Notes: generated by a model not told the origin, from the letters alone. A stretch of DNA of 42,218 bases from Frankia sp. AiPs1 (GCF_023716945.1 NZ_JAMQQF010000011.1:1-42218); one strand, 5' to 3'. Counted from the first letter of the stretch, positions 1 through 7,899 are shown. Translations and numbers: made by a program.

Positions 1-1350
1 GGGGGGGTGCTCGCGGTCGGCGCGCGGCTGCGGGCCGAGGGTGTGCCCGCCGAGCTGGTCGCCGCCGCCTTCACCCAGGCGGAGCTGCGGCATCGGGCGG
101 CGGCCAAGTTCGCCCGCGCCGAGGAGATGTTCTTCACCCGAGCGGGGCTGGAACAGGCGTCCTCCCAGGCTGCCGCCGAACACCGGGCGGCCCGGTTCGT
201 CGGCCTGCGCCGCCTGGCGGACCTGTGCACCGGGATCGGAGGGGACGCCCTCGCCCTGGCACCGGGGCGAGAAATCCTGCTCGTCGACCGGGACCCCGTG
301 CATCTGCGGATGGCCGCGCTGAACGTCGCCGTCCACGGGGCGCACCGGGTCGACACGCTGCTCGCCGACGTCCGCGACGCCGACCTGACCGGTTACGACG
401 GGGTCTTCGTCGACCCGGCCCGGCGCGCCGGGGACCGCCGGCTGGCCTCGCGGGCCAGCGAGCCGCCGCTGCCCTGGTGCTTCGCCCTCGCCGACCGGGT
501 CGCGGCGGTGGCGGTGAAGGCGGCCCCGGGACTTGTGACCGACCAGGTCCCCCCCGGTTGGGAAATCGAGTTCGTCGCCGACGGCCGAGACCTCAAGGAG
601 GCCGTGTTGTTCTCCCCGGCCCTCGCCACGACCGAGCGCCGCGCGACCGTGCTGCACCCCGCCTCGCCGTCCTCGTTCGCCTCGCCGTCTGCCTTCGCAT
701 CGCCATCTGCGTCGCCGCCTCTGGCTGCCTCGCCGTCCTTGCCTGTGTCACCAATCGTGTCTGCGTCACCAATCGTGTCTGCGTCACCAATCGTGTCTGT
801 GTCGCCGTCGCAACCCGCGTCGCCCGTGTCGCTCGGGTCGGCTGGGGTCGGCGTCGGGTGGCCGAGACCGGTCAGCCTGGTGGGCAGCCCGGACCCGGCG
901 CAGGCCGGCGGCCCGGTCGACGCCCCTGGGCAGTACCTCTACGACCCGAGCCCGGCCGTCACCCGGGCCGGCCTGGTGGGTGAGCTTGCGCGCCGGCTCG
1001 GTGCCTGGCAGATCGACCCGATGATCGCCTTTCTCAGCTCGGACACGCCGGTCGCCAGCCCCTTCGCCCGGTTGCTACGGATCTCCGCGAGCCTGCCGTT
1101 CGATGTCCGGCGGCTCGCCGCCGAACTACGTGGGCGCGGAATCGGGTCGCTGGAGATCCGCCGCCGTGGTCTCGCGGGCGACGTCGACGAGCTGCGCCGC
1201 CGCCTGCTGCCCCGCCGTCGCGACCTGGTCGCCGGCGGTCCGGCCATCACCCTGGTGATGACCAGGCTGCGCGACGAGCCCTGGGCCTTCCTCTGCACGG
1301 ACGGGATTGCTGACGCCCGGCCCCTGCCGAGCCCGTCCGTCTCCGAATGA
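1..1350 (+). CDS. Class I SAM-dependent methyltransferase with THUMP-like C-terminus, 5' end outside window
   Basis: The frame is open to the left edge, so the GTG at 7 is probably internal and roughly the first 50 residues are missing. The methyltransferase SAM site is visible in LADLCTGIGGDALALA, followed by LLVDRDP (acidic residue closing strand 2) and VFVDPARR, the catalytic-loop equivalent typical of the THUMP-like family. The C-terminal part (about residues 300-440) ends in a small domain with GIGSLEIRRRG and ALVMTR-like segments, matching the THUMP_like domain. Between them lies a 100-residue low-complexity Ser/Pro/Ala linker built partly from 18-bp tandem repeats; homologues normally lack this. 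Substrate is probably RNA, but this is not established for the family. Family assignment is firm, function is inferred. Confidence 0.8.
   Translation, partial: GGVLAVGARLRAEGVPAELVAAAFTQAELRHRAAAKFARAEEMFFTRAGLEQASSQAAAEHRAARFVGLRRLADLCTGIGGDALALAPGREILLVDRDPVHLRMAALNVAVHGAHRVDTLLADVRDADLTGYDGVFVDPARRAGDRRLASRASEPPLPWCFALADRVAAVAVKAAPGLVTDQVPPGWEIEFVADGRDLKEAVLFSPALATTERRATVLHPASPSSFASPSAFASPSASPPLAASPSLPVSPIVSASPIVSASPIVSVSPSQPASPVSLGSAGVGVGWPRPVSLVGSPDPAQAGGPVDAPGQYLYDPSPAVTRAGLVGELARRLGAWQIDPMIAFLSSDTPVASPFARLLRISASLPFDVRRLAAELRGRGIGSLEIRRRGLAGDVDELRRRLLPRRRDLVAGGPAITLVMTRLRDEPWAFLCTDGIADARPLPSPSVSE
748..801 (+). repeat. 18-bp in-frame tandem repeat (3 units)
   Basis: Three consecutive copies of TCACCAATCGTGTCTGCG start at 748, 766 and 784, the last with one change. 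In the gene frame they encode SPIVSA units inside the low-complexity linker of the methyltransferase. The 18-bp period keeps the frame, so copy number could vary without breaking the gene. Confidence 0.85.
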
Positions 1351-1417
1351 GCCAAATGAGCGGCCGAACCTGTCCGTAATCGGCCCCGGTGCCGCCCGGT
1401 GCGGCCGACGAGCGGGG

Positions 1418-2158
1418 TCACGGGGCGGTGAGTCGGCCCGTGGCGGCGGCGGTGAGGCAGCCGGCGGCGATGGCGGCGGCCAAGGCGAGTGGCACGATCC
1501 GGTCGACGTGCAGCAGAAGCGCGCCGCCGACCAGCGCGCCGGTGAACATGGCCAGGGGCGCGGCCAGCCGGCGCGGGGCGTGGAAGCCGGGGCCGCCGGC
1601 CAGCCGCGAGTCGATGACCAGCCCCGTCAGGGTGGTGGTCAGCACGTTGGTCGGGACCTCCGGGACCGCCACCCGCCGTGCCGTCGCATGCTGCAGCCCC
1701 ATGGCGACGGCCAGCGGCACGATGATCGCGTAGGGCCGGTCTGTGTCCCCGGTGAGCCAGGCGGCGACCAGCGCCGTGATGATCAGCCCGGTCTGGATGG
1801 CCAGCGCGACCGTCAGCCACCGCGGTCCGCGTCCGTGGCGCAGCGCCGGGGCCGTACCTGTCCGGCCGGCGAGGACCGCGCCGGTCAGGAAGCCGGCCAA
1901 CGCGAGCGCGGACAGGTCCGCGGACAACCCGGGCGCTCCCGCCAGCGCGAACGCGAGGAGCACGACGTTGCCGGTCATGTTCGCCACGAACACCCGGCCG
2001 AGCCCGAGAAAGCTGGTCGCATCGACCAGCCCCGTCAGGCTCGCCATCGCGAGCAGCAATGCCACCTCCCGCCGATCCCACCCCGTCGACGGCGTCGACG
2101 GCGCGGGCGGCTGCGGGGGCGTGGGGCCGGTCGACGGCAGTGGCGTCGACGGCGTCAT
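1418..2158 (-). CDS. DUF1275 (YoaK-like) integral membrane protein
   Basis: 246 residues, a usual length for DUF1275. After a Pro/Thr/Ser-rich cytosolic N-terminus of about 28 residues, the protein starts with the family signature LLLAMASLTGLVDATSFLGL and then VFVANMTGNVVLL, where the GLVDA and MTGN motifs are diagnostic. Six hydrophobic segments follow, with VPTNVLTTTLTGLVID near the middle. The ATG at 2158 gives the natural start; a small inverted arrangement with the VOC gene (also minus strand, 140 bp upstream) does not suggest tight coupling. The biological role of this family is unknown; transport has been suggested but not shown. Confidence 0.88.
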   Translation of the reverse strand: MTPSTPLPSTGPTPPQPPAPSTPSTGWDRREVALLLAMASLTGLVDATSFLGLGRVFVANMTGNVVLLAFALAGAPGLSADLSALALAGFLTGAVLAGRTGTAPALRHGRGPRWLTVALAIQTGLIITALVAAWLTGDTDRPYAIIVPLAVAMGLQHATARRVAVPEVPTNVLTTTLTGLVIDSRLAGGPGFHAPRRLAAPLAMFTGALVGGALLLHVDRIVPLALAAAIAAGCLTAAATGRLTAP

Positions 2159-2299
2159 CGGCCCAGTGTCACCGACGCCGAGTCGCTGGCCCCGCAGCCC
2201 TCGCCCGCCGAACGGCCATCCGAGTCGACGGGTCGGGAGGCGGGGAGGCGGGCCGTGGTGCCGCGGGCCGTGGGGCCGCGGGGCCGGCGACGGGGACTG

Positions 2300-2773
2300 C
2301 TACAGGCGCAGGGGACGGATCGGGGCGGCGATCAGGTGCGGCTGCGACTGCCAGTCGACGCCCGGCACGTCGATGTACAGCTCGATCTCGTTGCCGTCCG
2401 GGTCGAGGATGTAGAGGCTGTGGGTGATCGTGTGGTCCGAGGCCCCGACGATGTCGACGCCCGCCTCCCGGATGCGGGCCAGGACCTCGCGCAGCTCGTC
2501 GTCGGTGTCGCCGACCTTCAGCCCGAAGTGGTAGAGCCCGATCCGCCGGCCGGCCGGCACCGCGGCCGCGTCCTCGCCGACCTCGATGAGCAGCAGTTCG
2601 TGGTGCGTGCGGCCGGCGGAGAAACCGGCCGCGGGCACGCGCAGCGGGTTGCCGGCGGAGTCGGCCGGGGCCGGGAACACCTGCCGCCAGCCGAGGACGT
2701 CCCGGTAGAACGTGGCCGATCGATCGATGTTGCGGACGTAGAGGACGAGATGTCCCAGTTCCTTGATCTCCAC
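2300..2773 (-). CDS. VOC-family (glyoxalase/ring-cleavage dioxygenase fold) protein
   Basis: 157 residues. Two beta-alpha-beta-beta-beta modules are visible. Likely metal ligands are the His of ELGHLVLYV near residue 8, the His of LYHFGLKV in the second module and the Glu of DGNEIELYID, the pattern of type I extradiol dioxygenases and glyoxalase-like enzymes. The frame is open further upstream, but GTG at 2773 is chosen because GGGGAG lies about six bases before it and homology begins there; upstream residues are low-complexity. Substrate cannot be read from sequence. It stands alone between DUF1275 and ssrA. Confidence 0.8.
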   Translation of the reverse strand: MEIKELGHLVLYVRNIDRSATFYRDVLGWRQVFPAPADSAGNPLRVPAAGFSAGRTHHELLLIEVGEDAAAVPAGRRIGLYHFGLKVGDTDDELREVLARIREAGVDIVGASDHTITHSLYILDPDGNEIELYIDVPGVDWQSQPHLIAAPIRPLRL

Positions 2774-2972
2774 AGTGGTCTCCCCGGGGCTGGCGGACGG
2801 GATGCCGTTGCTCGTACAACTACCACGCGGAGCCCGGCATGCCCGCCGCGGCATAGTGATTTCGCGTCCGCCCGGCCGGTGGCGCTGCCGTCCGTCGTCC
2901 ACCTCGCGTGACGCCCACCTCGCGTGACGCCCGCCGGCTGCGGCGCACGCTCCGGTCGCCGGCGTCCTGCGG

Positions 2973-2978
2973 TAGCAT
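2973..2978 (+). promoter_or_regulatory. Putative -10 box of ssrA
   Basis: TAGCAT lies 25 bases before the mature 5' end of the tmRNA, a position consistent with a short precursor leader removed by RNase P. No good -35 hexamer is visible at 17-18 bases upstream, so this is a weak call. Confidence 0.35.
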
Positions 2979-3002
2979 GGAGCGCCAGGCAAGACTGTAC
3001 CT

Positions 3003-3370
3003 GGGGGTGATCGGTTTCGACTTCGGACGTCGAGGCAGGGGAAGCGGGCCGAGGATGAACGGTTATCTCGTAAACGATCCGTTCAAAAAAATAGCTGCCA
3101 ACAAGTCGCAGCCTGTTACCACCTCTTACGCCCTCGCGGCATAGAGACTAGGTAACCGTCAGCCTGGGAGTGCCTCCGGCCCAGGATCTGACGTCGCTAG
3201 GAGGATCACCGACTGACCCGGTCGCGGGGCCAGCCGGAAAATCAAACAGCGACTGAGCCTATGTCGGCTTGCCTGCGGGTCCGACGGGGCTGAGAAACAA
3301 GTAGCAGGCTCCGCCCGGAGAAGCCCTGTGTCGGTTTCGGAGGACGCGGGTTCGATTCCCGCCACCTCCA
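3003..3370 (+). ncRNA. ssrA: tmRNA (transfer-messenger RNA)
   Basis: The 5' end GGGGGUG (3003-3009) pairs with CACCUCC (3363-3369) as the seven-pair acceptor stem, one G-U pair included; A3370 is the discriminator. The 5' side continues with ATCGGTTTCGACTTCG, the conserved tRNA-like D-region of tmRNA, and the 3' side has the T arm GCGGGTTCGATTCCCGC (3346-3362). The tag reading frame gives ANKSQPVTTSYALAA followed by TAG at 3142-3144; the YALAA end is the protease-recognition tail of actinobacterial tags. CCA is not encoded. The 3' end is supplied by the integrated element: bases from about 3347 on match attR exactly, so integration restores a full tRNA-like domain but moves the native terminator 21.5 kb away. 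Confidence 0.95.
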
Positions 3371-4953
3371 CTCGCTGGATTCGGTATGGGATCATTGCCG
3401 ACGCCGCTGTGACCAGCGGAAACGCTCGGCGATGATCCCACCGGAGAAGATCCGCAAGTGGTGGTACCCAGTCGGTCCCCAGAACGGTTCGCCCGGGGGA
3501 TCGCCGCGGACACCGTCTCGGCCGCCTTACGACCTGTCGACCGCAGCAGATGCGCGTACAGGTTCCCCGTCACCGATGTCGAAGAGTGACCAAGCCTCTT
3601 CGACACGATCGTGATGTCGACTCCCTCGCCGAGCAGGATCGACGCCGACCCGTGACGAAGGTCGTGCAGCCGCTTGCGCGACAGCAGTCGGTCGCCGATC
3701 TCGTCGCCCACCTCCAGGGCCACCGGCAACGGTTCGGCCAGATGCAGCAGCGACCGCGAGCCCTGCACCGCCGCGCCGAGCACCGTCACCGCGCCGACCG
3801 GTTCCCGGTCGCGGTAGAGCGTCCACGTGCCCTCGGCTGGTCGGTACCGCGTGCCCACGACGACGGTGGTCGCCCCGGCCGCCGCCGGCAACCGGACGGT
3901 GCCGAGCAGGCCGACGCGCCGGGCGATCTGCTGCATGCGCTTGGTCAGGTACTCCGGGAACAGGTAGCGCCCGGAGGGGTGCGTGAAGATCAGGTCTCGG
4001 AGTTGGACCGGGTTGCCGTGATCGTCGGGAAGGATGCCGTTGTCCCACTCATCGCCGACCGTCTCCCGCTCGTCCTCCTGGCGGAGCCGGTGGGCTGCCA
4101 GCGATCCGAGGGTGACGCCGTCAAGGTCGACCTTCCGCCGACCTGACCTCGTCTTCGGCGCCCAGACGCCGAGCACGCCGCCACTGCGGACGATCTGCTG
4201 TCGGATCGTGAGCACGGACCCCGCATCGTCGAGTCCGGGCCACGTCGCCCCGCACACCTCCCCACGGCGCACCCCATGCAGCGCCATCAACTCGTACGCG
4301 GCGGCAAGTCGATCGTCGGCCGCCTCGTCGAGGAACCGACCGACCTCCTCGGGCTCCCACGGCTCCACCTCGGGGGCCGAGTGCGAGGCCAGCTCGACGC
4401 CGGCCGCCGGGTTGAATTCGATCATCCTCTGCCTGTGCGCGTCGTTGAGCGCGGTGCGCAGCATCTCGAAGACGTCGCCCACCGTCGCCGGCCCGATCGG
4501 CCGCCCGCGCTCCCGGGCGGCCTCCGCCGCCTTCTTCAGCGCGGTGTCGATGTGCTCGGCTCGTAGCGCGACAAGTGGCATCTCGCCGAGGGTCGGTACC
4601 AGGTGGAGCCGGATGAACGACTCGTACCGGCTGCGGGTCGTCGGTCGTAGGGCGTTCTTCCGGGAGTGCCAGTCCTGGAGGTAGGCGCCTACCGTCAGGT
4701 TCCCGATGTGCTGCCCTCCCGCGCGGACCCGCGCCACGGCCTTCTCTCCGGCCTTCTCGGCTTCCTTCTTGGTCGCATAGCCGGAGTCGCTGATCTCCTG
4801 CTTCCCGACCAGCGGGACCAGTTCCTTCGGAACCCAGATCCGGTAGGCCCACGTCCCGTGGGTGCGCTTGGTCAACTGCGGGCACTTCCCGCGCCCGTAC
4901 TTCTTGCCGGCCTCGTCCCGGCACCCGCAGAGCTTCTCCATATTGATCTTCAT
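3259..4953 (-). CDS. Tyrosine-recombinase integrase of the ssrA element
   Basis: 564 residues. An N-terminal arm-binding-like region carries four cysteine/histidine residues (CGC near 9-11, C24). A SAM-like core-binding domain spans about 85-190 and the catalytic domain about 195-475. Catalytic residues read as R229 (HGVRRGE), K267, H430-x-x-R433 (HDLRHG), H456 (LGHSS) and Y466 (GNLYAHLL). About 70 residues (356-427) are inserted just before HDLRHG, where relatives have only a short link. ATG 4953 overlaps the stop of the upstream XRE gene (ATGA), so translation is coupled. The last 34 residues come from reading attL and the tmRNA on the other strand (GGGGNRTRV). In the excised circle the frame would instead end soon after the att core in RSGPDRA. 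Function is confident. Confidence 0.93.
   Translation of the reverse strand: MKINMEKLCGCRDEAGKKYGRGKCPQLTKRTHGTWAYRIWVPKELVPLVGKQEISDSGYATKKEAEKAGEKAVARVRAGGQHIGNLTVGAYLQDWHSRKNALRPTTRSRYESFIRLHLVPTLGEMPLVALRAEHIDTALKKAAEAARERGRPIGPATVGDVFEMLRTALNDAHRQRMIEFNPAAGVELASHSAPEVEPWEPEEVGRFLDEAADDRLAAAYELMALHGVRRGEVCGATWPGLDDAGSVLTIRQQIVRSGGVLGVWAPKTRSGRRKVDLDGVTLGSLAAHRLRQEDERETVGDEWDNGILPDDHGNPVQLRDLIFTHPSGRYLFPEYLTKRMQQIARRVGLLGTVRLPAAAGATTVVVGTRYRPAEGTWTLYRDREPVGAVTVLGAAVQGSRSLLHLAEPLPVALEVGDEIGDRLLSRKRLHDLRHGSASILLGEGVDITIVSKRLGHSSTSVTGNLYAHLLRSTGRKAAETVSAAIPRANRSGDRLGTTTCGSSPVGSSPSVSAGHSGVGNDPIPNPASGGGGNRTRVLRNRHRASPGGACYLFLSPVGPAGKPT
3347..3371 (+). repeat. attL core of the integrative element (3' end of ssrA)
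   Basis: A 25-bp segment running from the T arm to one base past the tmRNA discriminator (starts CGGGTTCGATTCCCGCC, ends ACCTCCAC) is repeated exactly and in the same direction at 24811-24835. A tyrosine integrase gene abuts it. This is the standard arrangement for integration at a tmRNA gene. Confidence 0.9.
3462..3487 (+). repeat. Putative integrase arm-type site, left (P' arm)
   Basis: This 26-bp stretch begins TGGTACCCAGTCGG and ends CCCAGAACGG; 22 of 26 bases match 24675-24700 in the same orientation, and both are followed by TTC. Each copy holds two CCCAG half-units 11 bp apart. They sit about 90 and 110 bp from the att cores, as expected for sites bound by the integrase N-terminal domain. 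This copy lies inside the integrase 3' coding region. Confidence 0.55.
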
Positions 4954-5753
4954 CTCTTTGCTCCCCGTTGAATTTCCTCGGCCAGGCGGTCGACAAGCTG
5001 ACGCGTGATCCGGCCACGTAGTGCACGAAGCCGGCCCGGATCATCGCCCGCGTCCGCGCGTTCGTCGACGAGCCGATCCCGTTCCTCCGCCAGGGAGAGC
5101 CCCCACAGGCCCCGCGAGAGGCGGAGCACCGTCTCGGGGGTCTCGTCGAGGCGCTTCGCTGCCTTGCGTTCCGTCTCGCTCGGCACGAGCAGCCGGACGA
5201 GCCCGTAAGAGCGGCCCTTCGAGGCGGCGAGCTGCCTGATCACATCGGACGCCTGGTCCTCGCCTTTCCCGGCCACCAACTCCCGTCTCTCCGGACCCGC
5301 CTTCTCGTGACTGTCCGGTGATGGATCGGCCTCTTCCAATACCTCGACGTCCATGCGCGGCGGCCACGACTCCGGAAGAGGACGGCTGACCGGTGACAGC
5401 TCCAGATCGCCCTCCCGGACGTCGTGTAGACCTGCGCCGGCCAGGATCTTCAGGGCTGCGGATCCCCTGGCAGACGCAGTCGACGACAGCCGGATCAGGA
5501 CATCGGGCGGGATCAGATCGGCCATCCGTACAGGGCGTTGGCATACCTTGCTGAGGATCAGCGGAAGCAACATCAGCTCTTCCGCACTGATCGCCTTCTC
5601 GCCGTTCTCCAGAGCGCCGACCTTCGCCCGCGACCACGCGAGGCCGTGCACGCGGGCCACCTGGCTGACGTCGTCCTGCCGGGCACCCACGGCCTCCCGG
5701 GCACGTCGGACACCCTCGCCGATGACCTGCCGGAGTGGGCGTGTGTTCGTCAC
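4950..5753 (-). CDS. XRE-type DNA-binding regulator upstream of integrase
   Basis: 267 residues from GTG 5753. An N-terminal helix-turn-helix covers about residues 10-75 (IGEGVRRAREAVGARQDDVS, then VGALENGEKAISAEELMLL), an XRE pattern in which the WSRAKVGALENG stretch gives the end of the recognition helix. The rest is charged and unrecognised, with a C-terminal helical part (VDRLAEEIQRG). The stop overlaps the integrase ATG by four bases, so the two form an operon. Two 16-bp palindromes of one consensus lie just upstream, at 5775 and 5831, and flank a divergent promoter; autoregulation and control of the excision/replication genes to the right is likely. GTG 5762 is an alternative start. No strong ribosome site is visible. 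Confidence 0.75.
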   Translation of the reverse strand: MTNTRPLRQVIGEGVRRAREAVGARQDDVSQVARVHGLAWSRAKVGALENGEKAISAEELMLLPLILSKVCQRPVRMADLIPPDVLIRLSSTASARGSAALKILAGAGLHDVREGDLELSPVSRPLPESWPPRMDVEVLEEADPSPDSHEKAGPERRELVAGKGEDQASDVIRQLAASKGRSYGLVRLLVPSETERKAAKRLDETPETVLRLSRGLWGLSLAEERDRLVDERADAGDDPGRLRALRGRITRQLVDRLAEEIQRGAKR

Positions 5754-5774
5754 GCCCCACACACTACCCGAGAC

Positions 5775-5790
5775 GCCCCAAATTTGGGGC
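5775..5790. promoter_or_regulatory. Palindromic operator 1
   Basis: GCCCCAAATTTGGGGC is a perfect 16-bp palindrome. It ends two bases before the TTGACA of the rightward promoter and lies 22 bp before the start of the XRE gene, so one bound repressor could act on both directions. Confidence 0.7.
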
Positions 5791-5792
5791 GC

Positions 5793-5822
5793 TTGACAGC
5801 GCCGCACGGCCGCGTGTAGAAA
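5793..5822 (+). promoter_or_regulatory. Rightward promoter of the small ORF/excisionase operon
   Basis: TTGACA (5793-5798) is followed after 18 bases by TAGAAA (5817-5822). The promoter is bracketed by the two GCCCC...GGGGC palindromes, the second lying about where transcription would start. Confidence 0.6.
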
Positions 5823-5830
5823 CCTGGTGC

Positions 5831-5846
5831 GCCCCAGAATCGGGGC
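5831..5846. promoter_or_regulatory. Palindromic operator 2
   Basis: GCCCCAGAATCGGGGC shares all ten arm bases with operator 1 and lies 56 bp away, start to start. It covers the presumed transcription start of the rightward operon. Confidence 0.65.
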
Positions 5847-5870
5847 CTACATGAACCTCGGAGAGTGATC

Positions 5871-6035
5871 TTGTCAGACGCGTTCCTCACACCACGCGAA
5901 CCCGATTCGACGGGCGAGATCTCAGTCGGCCCGCTCGACCAGGCGGAACAGCGCGCCTGCGGCCAGCGCAAATCCGGGATAGGAAGCACCAGCCGCTGCC
6001 CACTGCCGACCGACGGGTCGGCCGGGGCTGCGTGA
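5871..6035 (+). CDS. Small hypothetical protein preceding excisionase
   Basis: 54 residues from TTG 5871 (MSDAFLTPREPDSTGEISVG onward), with GGAGAG seven bases before the start. GTG 5865 in the same frame is an alternative. Its stop overlaps the next gene's GTG by four bases (GTGA), and it lies directly behind the regulated promoter. Two cysteines about 15 residues apart are present, but no known domain is recognised. The overlap and promoter position are the main support that it is real. It is too short for most ORF cut-offs. Confidence 0.5.
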   Translation: MSDAFLTPREPDSTGEISVGPLDQAEQRACGQRKSGIGSTSRCPLPTDGSAGAA

Positions 6036-6268
6036 GCCTGCCCAAGCGCGGTCAGTGGACCGCAGCCGACTTGCGGGCGCTTCCCGTGACGACTGATCTT
6101 GCCACTGCCGCGTCAGTGCTGAACATGGGCCTCACGAAGGCACGCGATCTTGCACGGATTGACCGGTTCCCGGTGCCGGTGCTGCGGCACGGCGATCGGT
6201 ACGTCGTGCCTACTCGCCCCCTACTGGCGCTGCTGAACGTCGAGCCCGAGCCGGTGCAGGTCGGATGA
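6032..6268 (+). CDS. Excisionase-like helix-turn-helix protein
   Basis: 78 residues, the right size for an Xis/AlpA-type protein. The segment DLATAASVLNMGLTKARDLARI (with the break at 20 residues) forms a MerR-like winged helix-turn-helix: helix, turn at NMG, recognition helix; followed by FPVPVLRHGDRYVVPTRPLL, which is the usual wing where the residue to be read is RYVVP. GTG 6032 overlaps the previous stop. Actinobacterial integrative elements usually carry such a protein near the integrase to direct excision; here it is transcribed away from the integrase under the XRE-operator promoter. Role in excision is inferred from family and position. Confidence 0.7.
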   Translation: MSLPKRGQWTAADLRALPVTTDLATAASVLNMGLTKARDLARIDRFPVPVLRHGDRYVVPTRPLLALLNVEPEPVQVG

Positions 6269-6269
6269 G

Positions 6270-6548
6270 TTGCCTGGACATAGCAGTGTGGCTGGGGTAC
6301 CTGATCTTGCCGCGCTCTCTCGACCGGGAGGCCAACGGGCGGGTGCGCCGCCAGTGCCGCCCGACCTCGGCGATCTCTCCCTGCTCCTCCGCAACGTCTA
6401 TGCAGGCCGGCTCACACAGCGGCTCTGCCGGAGTGGTGGCGCGGGGTCTACGGCGTCCTCGACGGACTTTCGATCTGCACGACGGGGGGGTTTTCCGCTG
6501 CGGACACGCCAACCCAGCGAACGCTGGAAGGAGGTCCGAGTCGGCTGA
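6270..6548 (+). CDS. Doubtful small ORF after excisionase, possibly a decayed gene
   Basis: 92 codons from TTG 6270, starting directly after the excisionase stop. Codon third positions are GC-rich through most of its length and the middle (PPVPPDLGDLSLLLRNVYAG) looks protein-like. From about 6420 another frame looks better (PEWWRGVYGVLDGLSICTTG), which suggests one frameshift in a formerly longer gene. A second ORF in the frame starting ATG 6265 overlaps it and looks less convincing. No family is recognised. Confidence 0.3.
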   Translation: MPGHSSVAGVPDLAALSRPGGQRAGAPPVPPDLGDLSLLLRNVYAGRLTQRLCRSGGAGSTASSTDFRSARRGGFPLRTRQPSERWKEVRVG

Positions 6549-6862
6549 GGACAAGGCAATCCTCACGAGGTTTTAAGCGCCCCTGGCCTCGGGGTCGCCG
6601 CCGCTGAGCGGTTCGGCGCTGTGACACGGGTAGGCGCTCGAGGGGCCGACGACAGACAGTGTCGAGATATCGATCACCGAATATCCTGGCGGCAGAGAGG
6701 GCGGTTTGCGAAATTTCCCTTGCCAATTACAGAGGTTTACCTAGTCGGCATACCAGGCTTGATCATGGCCGTCGACCGGACGCCCAACTAAAGACTAACG
6801 TCAATAGACAAGACTCGGCGGCCGTAATTCCTACCGGACTTGGCCGCCGGGTGAGGAGCTGC

Positions 6863-7822
6863 ATGGACGAGGATATTCTAGACCAGTACCTGGCCGCAAA
6901 CGTCTTCGGTGAGGGCCCGGACCCTGACCTGCCGTGGTCTCACTTAAACAAGCCGGGACATGTCCTGCTGAAGAATGGGTACGAGCGGTACTGGGGTCAA
7001 TATCTGGAGCCCATCACGCACCGGATTTTTCACACGATCATGTACCACCAGAACTACGAGACCGGGGCGTGTTTCCCCTCTCGTTCGACCTTGGCGAAGG
7101 CCGTCAAGCACCGCGGCAAGCCCGTATCGGAGAAGACGGTTTCCCGGAAGATCGGGGAGCTGGAGGGCGTTGGACTCCTGGAGATCGTCAGGCCTATCCG
7201 CAGAAACGGGCCGTTCGTCAACCCGCGGTACCGGGCCGGCGGACGGACCAATCGGTATGTGATCAATTATGATCGGCTTGCGGCCACCGATGAAGACGGA
7301 ACCCCAGTCGCCGCGAACATCACAACCCGTTTCTTCCTCACTCTCGGAGGAAGGGTTCACCTCCCACACGGTCATCCGTGGATCGTCCATGAGGACCCGA
7401 AGCAGATGCGGGCACACCTGGCGTTCCTACGAATCGGGATCGTGGAGCCGACTCCCGACCTGTTCGACATTCCTGCGCCTAGAGTGGCGATCAAGCCGCT
7501 GAAGAGCTACAAGCATCGGCCCGATATTCAGGCCGAAGCCGAGGAACTGGCCCAGTACTTCCTGGTCAAGGCTTTCGATGTCGCGCACCGGGTGGACAAG
7601 GTACCTACCAGCGAAAGCGAGATCAAGGATACGTTCGGCCGCTGGCTAGGGGCTACGACGGTTGAGTGCACCCTGGACCACATCATCTTCATGATCGATC
7701 AGTTTTTCGACGAGTGGACGCTGAATGGCAGGCCGAACGCCGACATCTGGAGTCAGTTCGAAAACCAGAAGGCCCGGCTGTTCAACCTCGCAAAGGAAAC
7801 ACTGAACGAGCAAGCGGCGTAG
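6863..7822 (+). CDS. HTH_36-type replication-initiator-like protein
   Basis: 319 residues from ATG 6863, with GAGGAG six bases upstream; the frame is open earlier but that part is not protein-like. Residues about 25-110 form a winged helix of HTH_36 type: HRIFHTIMYHQNYETGACFP, then SRSTLAKAVKHRGKPVSEKT and a second helix VSRKIGELEGVGLLEIVRP. Such domains are common in plasmid and phage replication proteins. The C-terminal half is acidic and aromatic and is not recognised. Directly downstream lie three GAGTGTA iterons and a set of 10-bp-phased repeats, the arrangement expected of a rep gene with its origin. A primase/polymerase motif is not visible, so it would recruit host machinery. Rep function is inferred from domain plus context. 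Confidence 0.6.
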   Translation: MDEDILDQYLAANVFGEGPDPDLPWSHLNKPGHVLLKNGYERYWGQYLEPITHRIFHTIMYHQNYETGACFPSRSTLAKAVKHRGKPVSEKTVSRKIGELEGVGLLEIVRPIRRNGPFVNPRYRAGGRTNRYVINYDRLAATDEDGTPVAANITTRFFLTLGGRVHLPHGHPWIVHEDPKQMRAHLAFLRIGIVEPTPDLFDIPAPRVAIKPLKSYKHRPDIQAEAEELAQYFLVKAFDVAHRVDKVPTSESEIKDTFGRWLGATTVECTLDHIIFMIDQFFDEWTLNGRPNADIWSQFENQKARLFNLAKETLNEQAA

Positions 7823-7849
7823 CCTTGGCAGGGGGAAGTTCTGGCAACG

Positions 7850-7899
7850 GAGTGTACCAGGATTCCGTGACTGAGTGTATTTTTTAATTGCCGAGTGTA
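7850..7899 (+). repeat. GAGTGTA iterons (3 copies)
   Basis: GAGTGTA occurs at 7850, 7873 and 7893, spaced 23 and 20 bp, close to two helical turns. An AT-rich stretch (TATTTTTTAATTG) sits between copies two and three. Position straight after the Rep-like gene suggests initiator-binding sites. Confidence 0.5.

Noticed and set aside
1307-2911. 534-codon plus-strand ORF
   Set aside because: It runs antisense over the DUF1275 and VOC genes, is Arg/Gly-rich and has no domain; open only because of high GC.
3159-3395. Minus-strand ORF containing VAGIEPASS-like sequence
   Set aside because: This is the antisense translation of the tmRNA 3' end, a well-known annotation artefact around tRNA-like genes.
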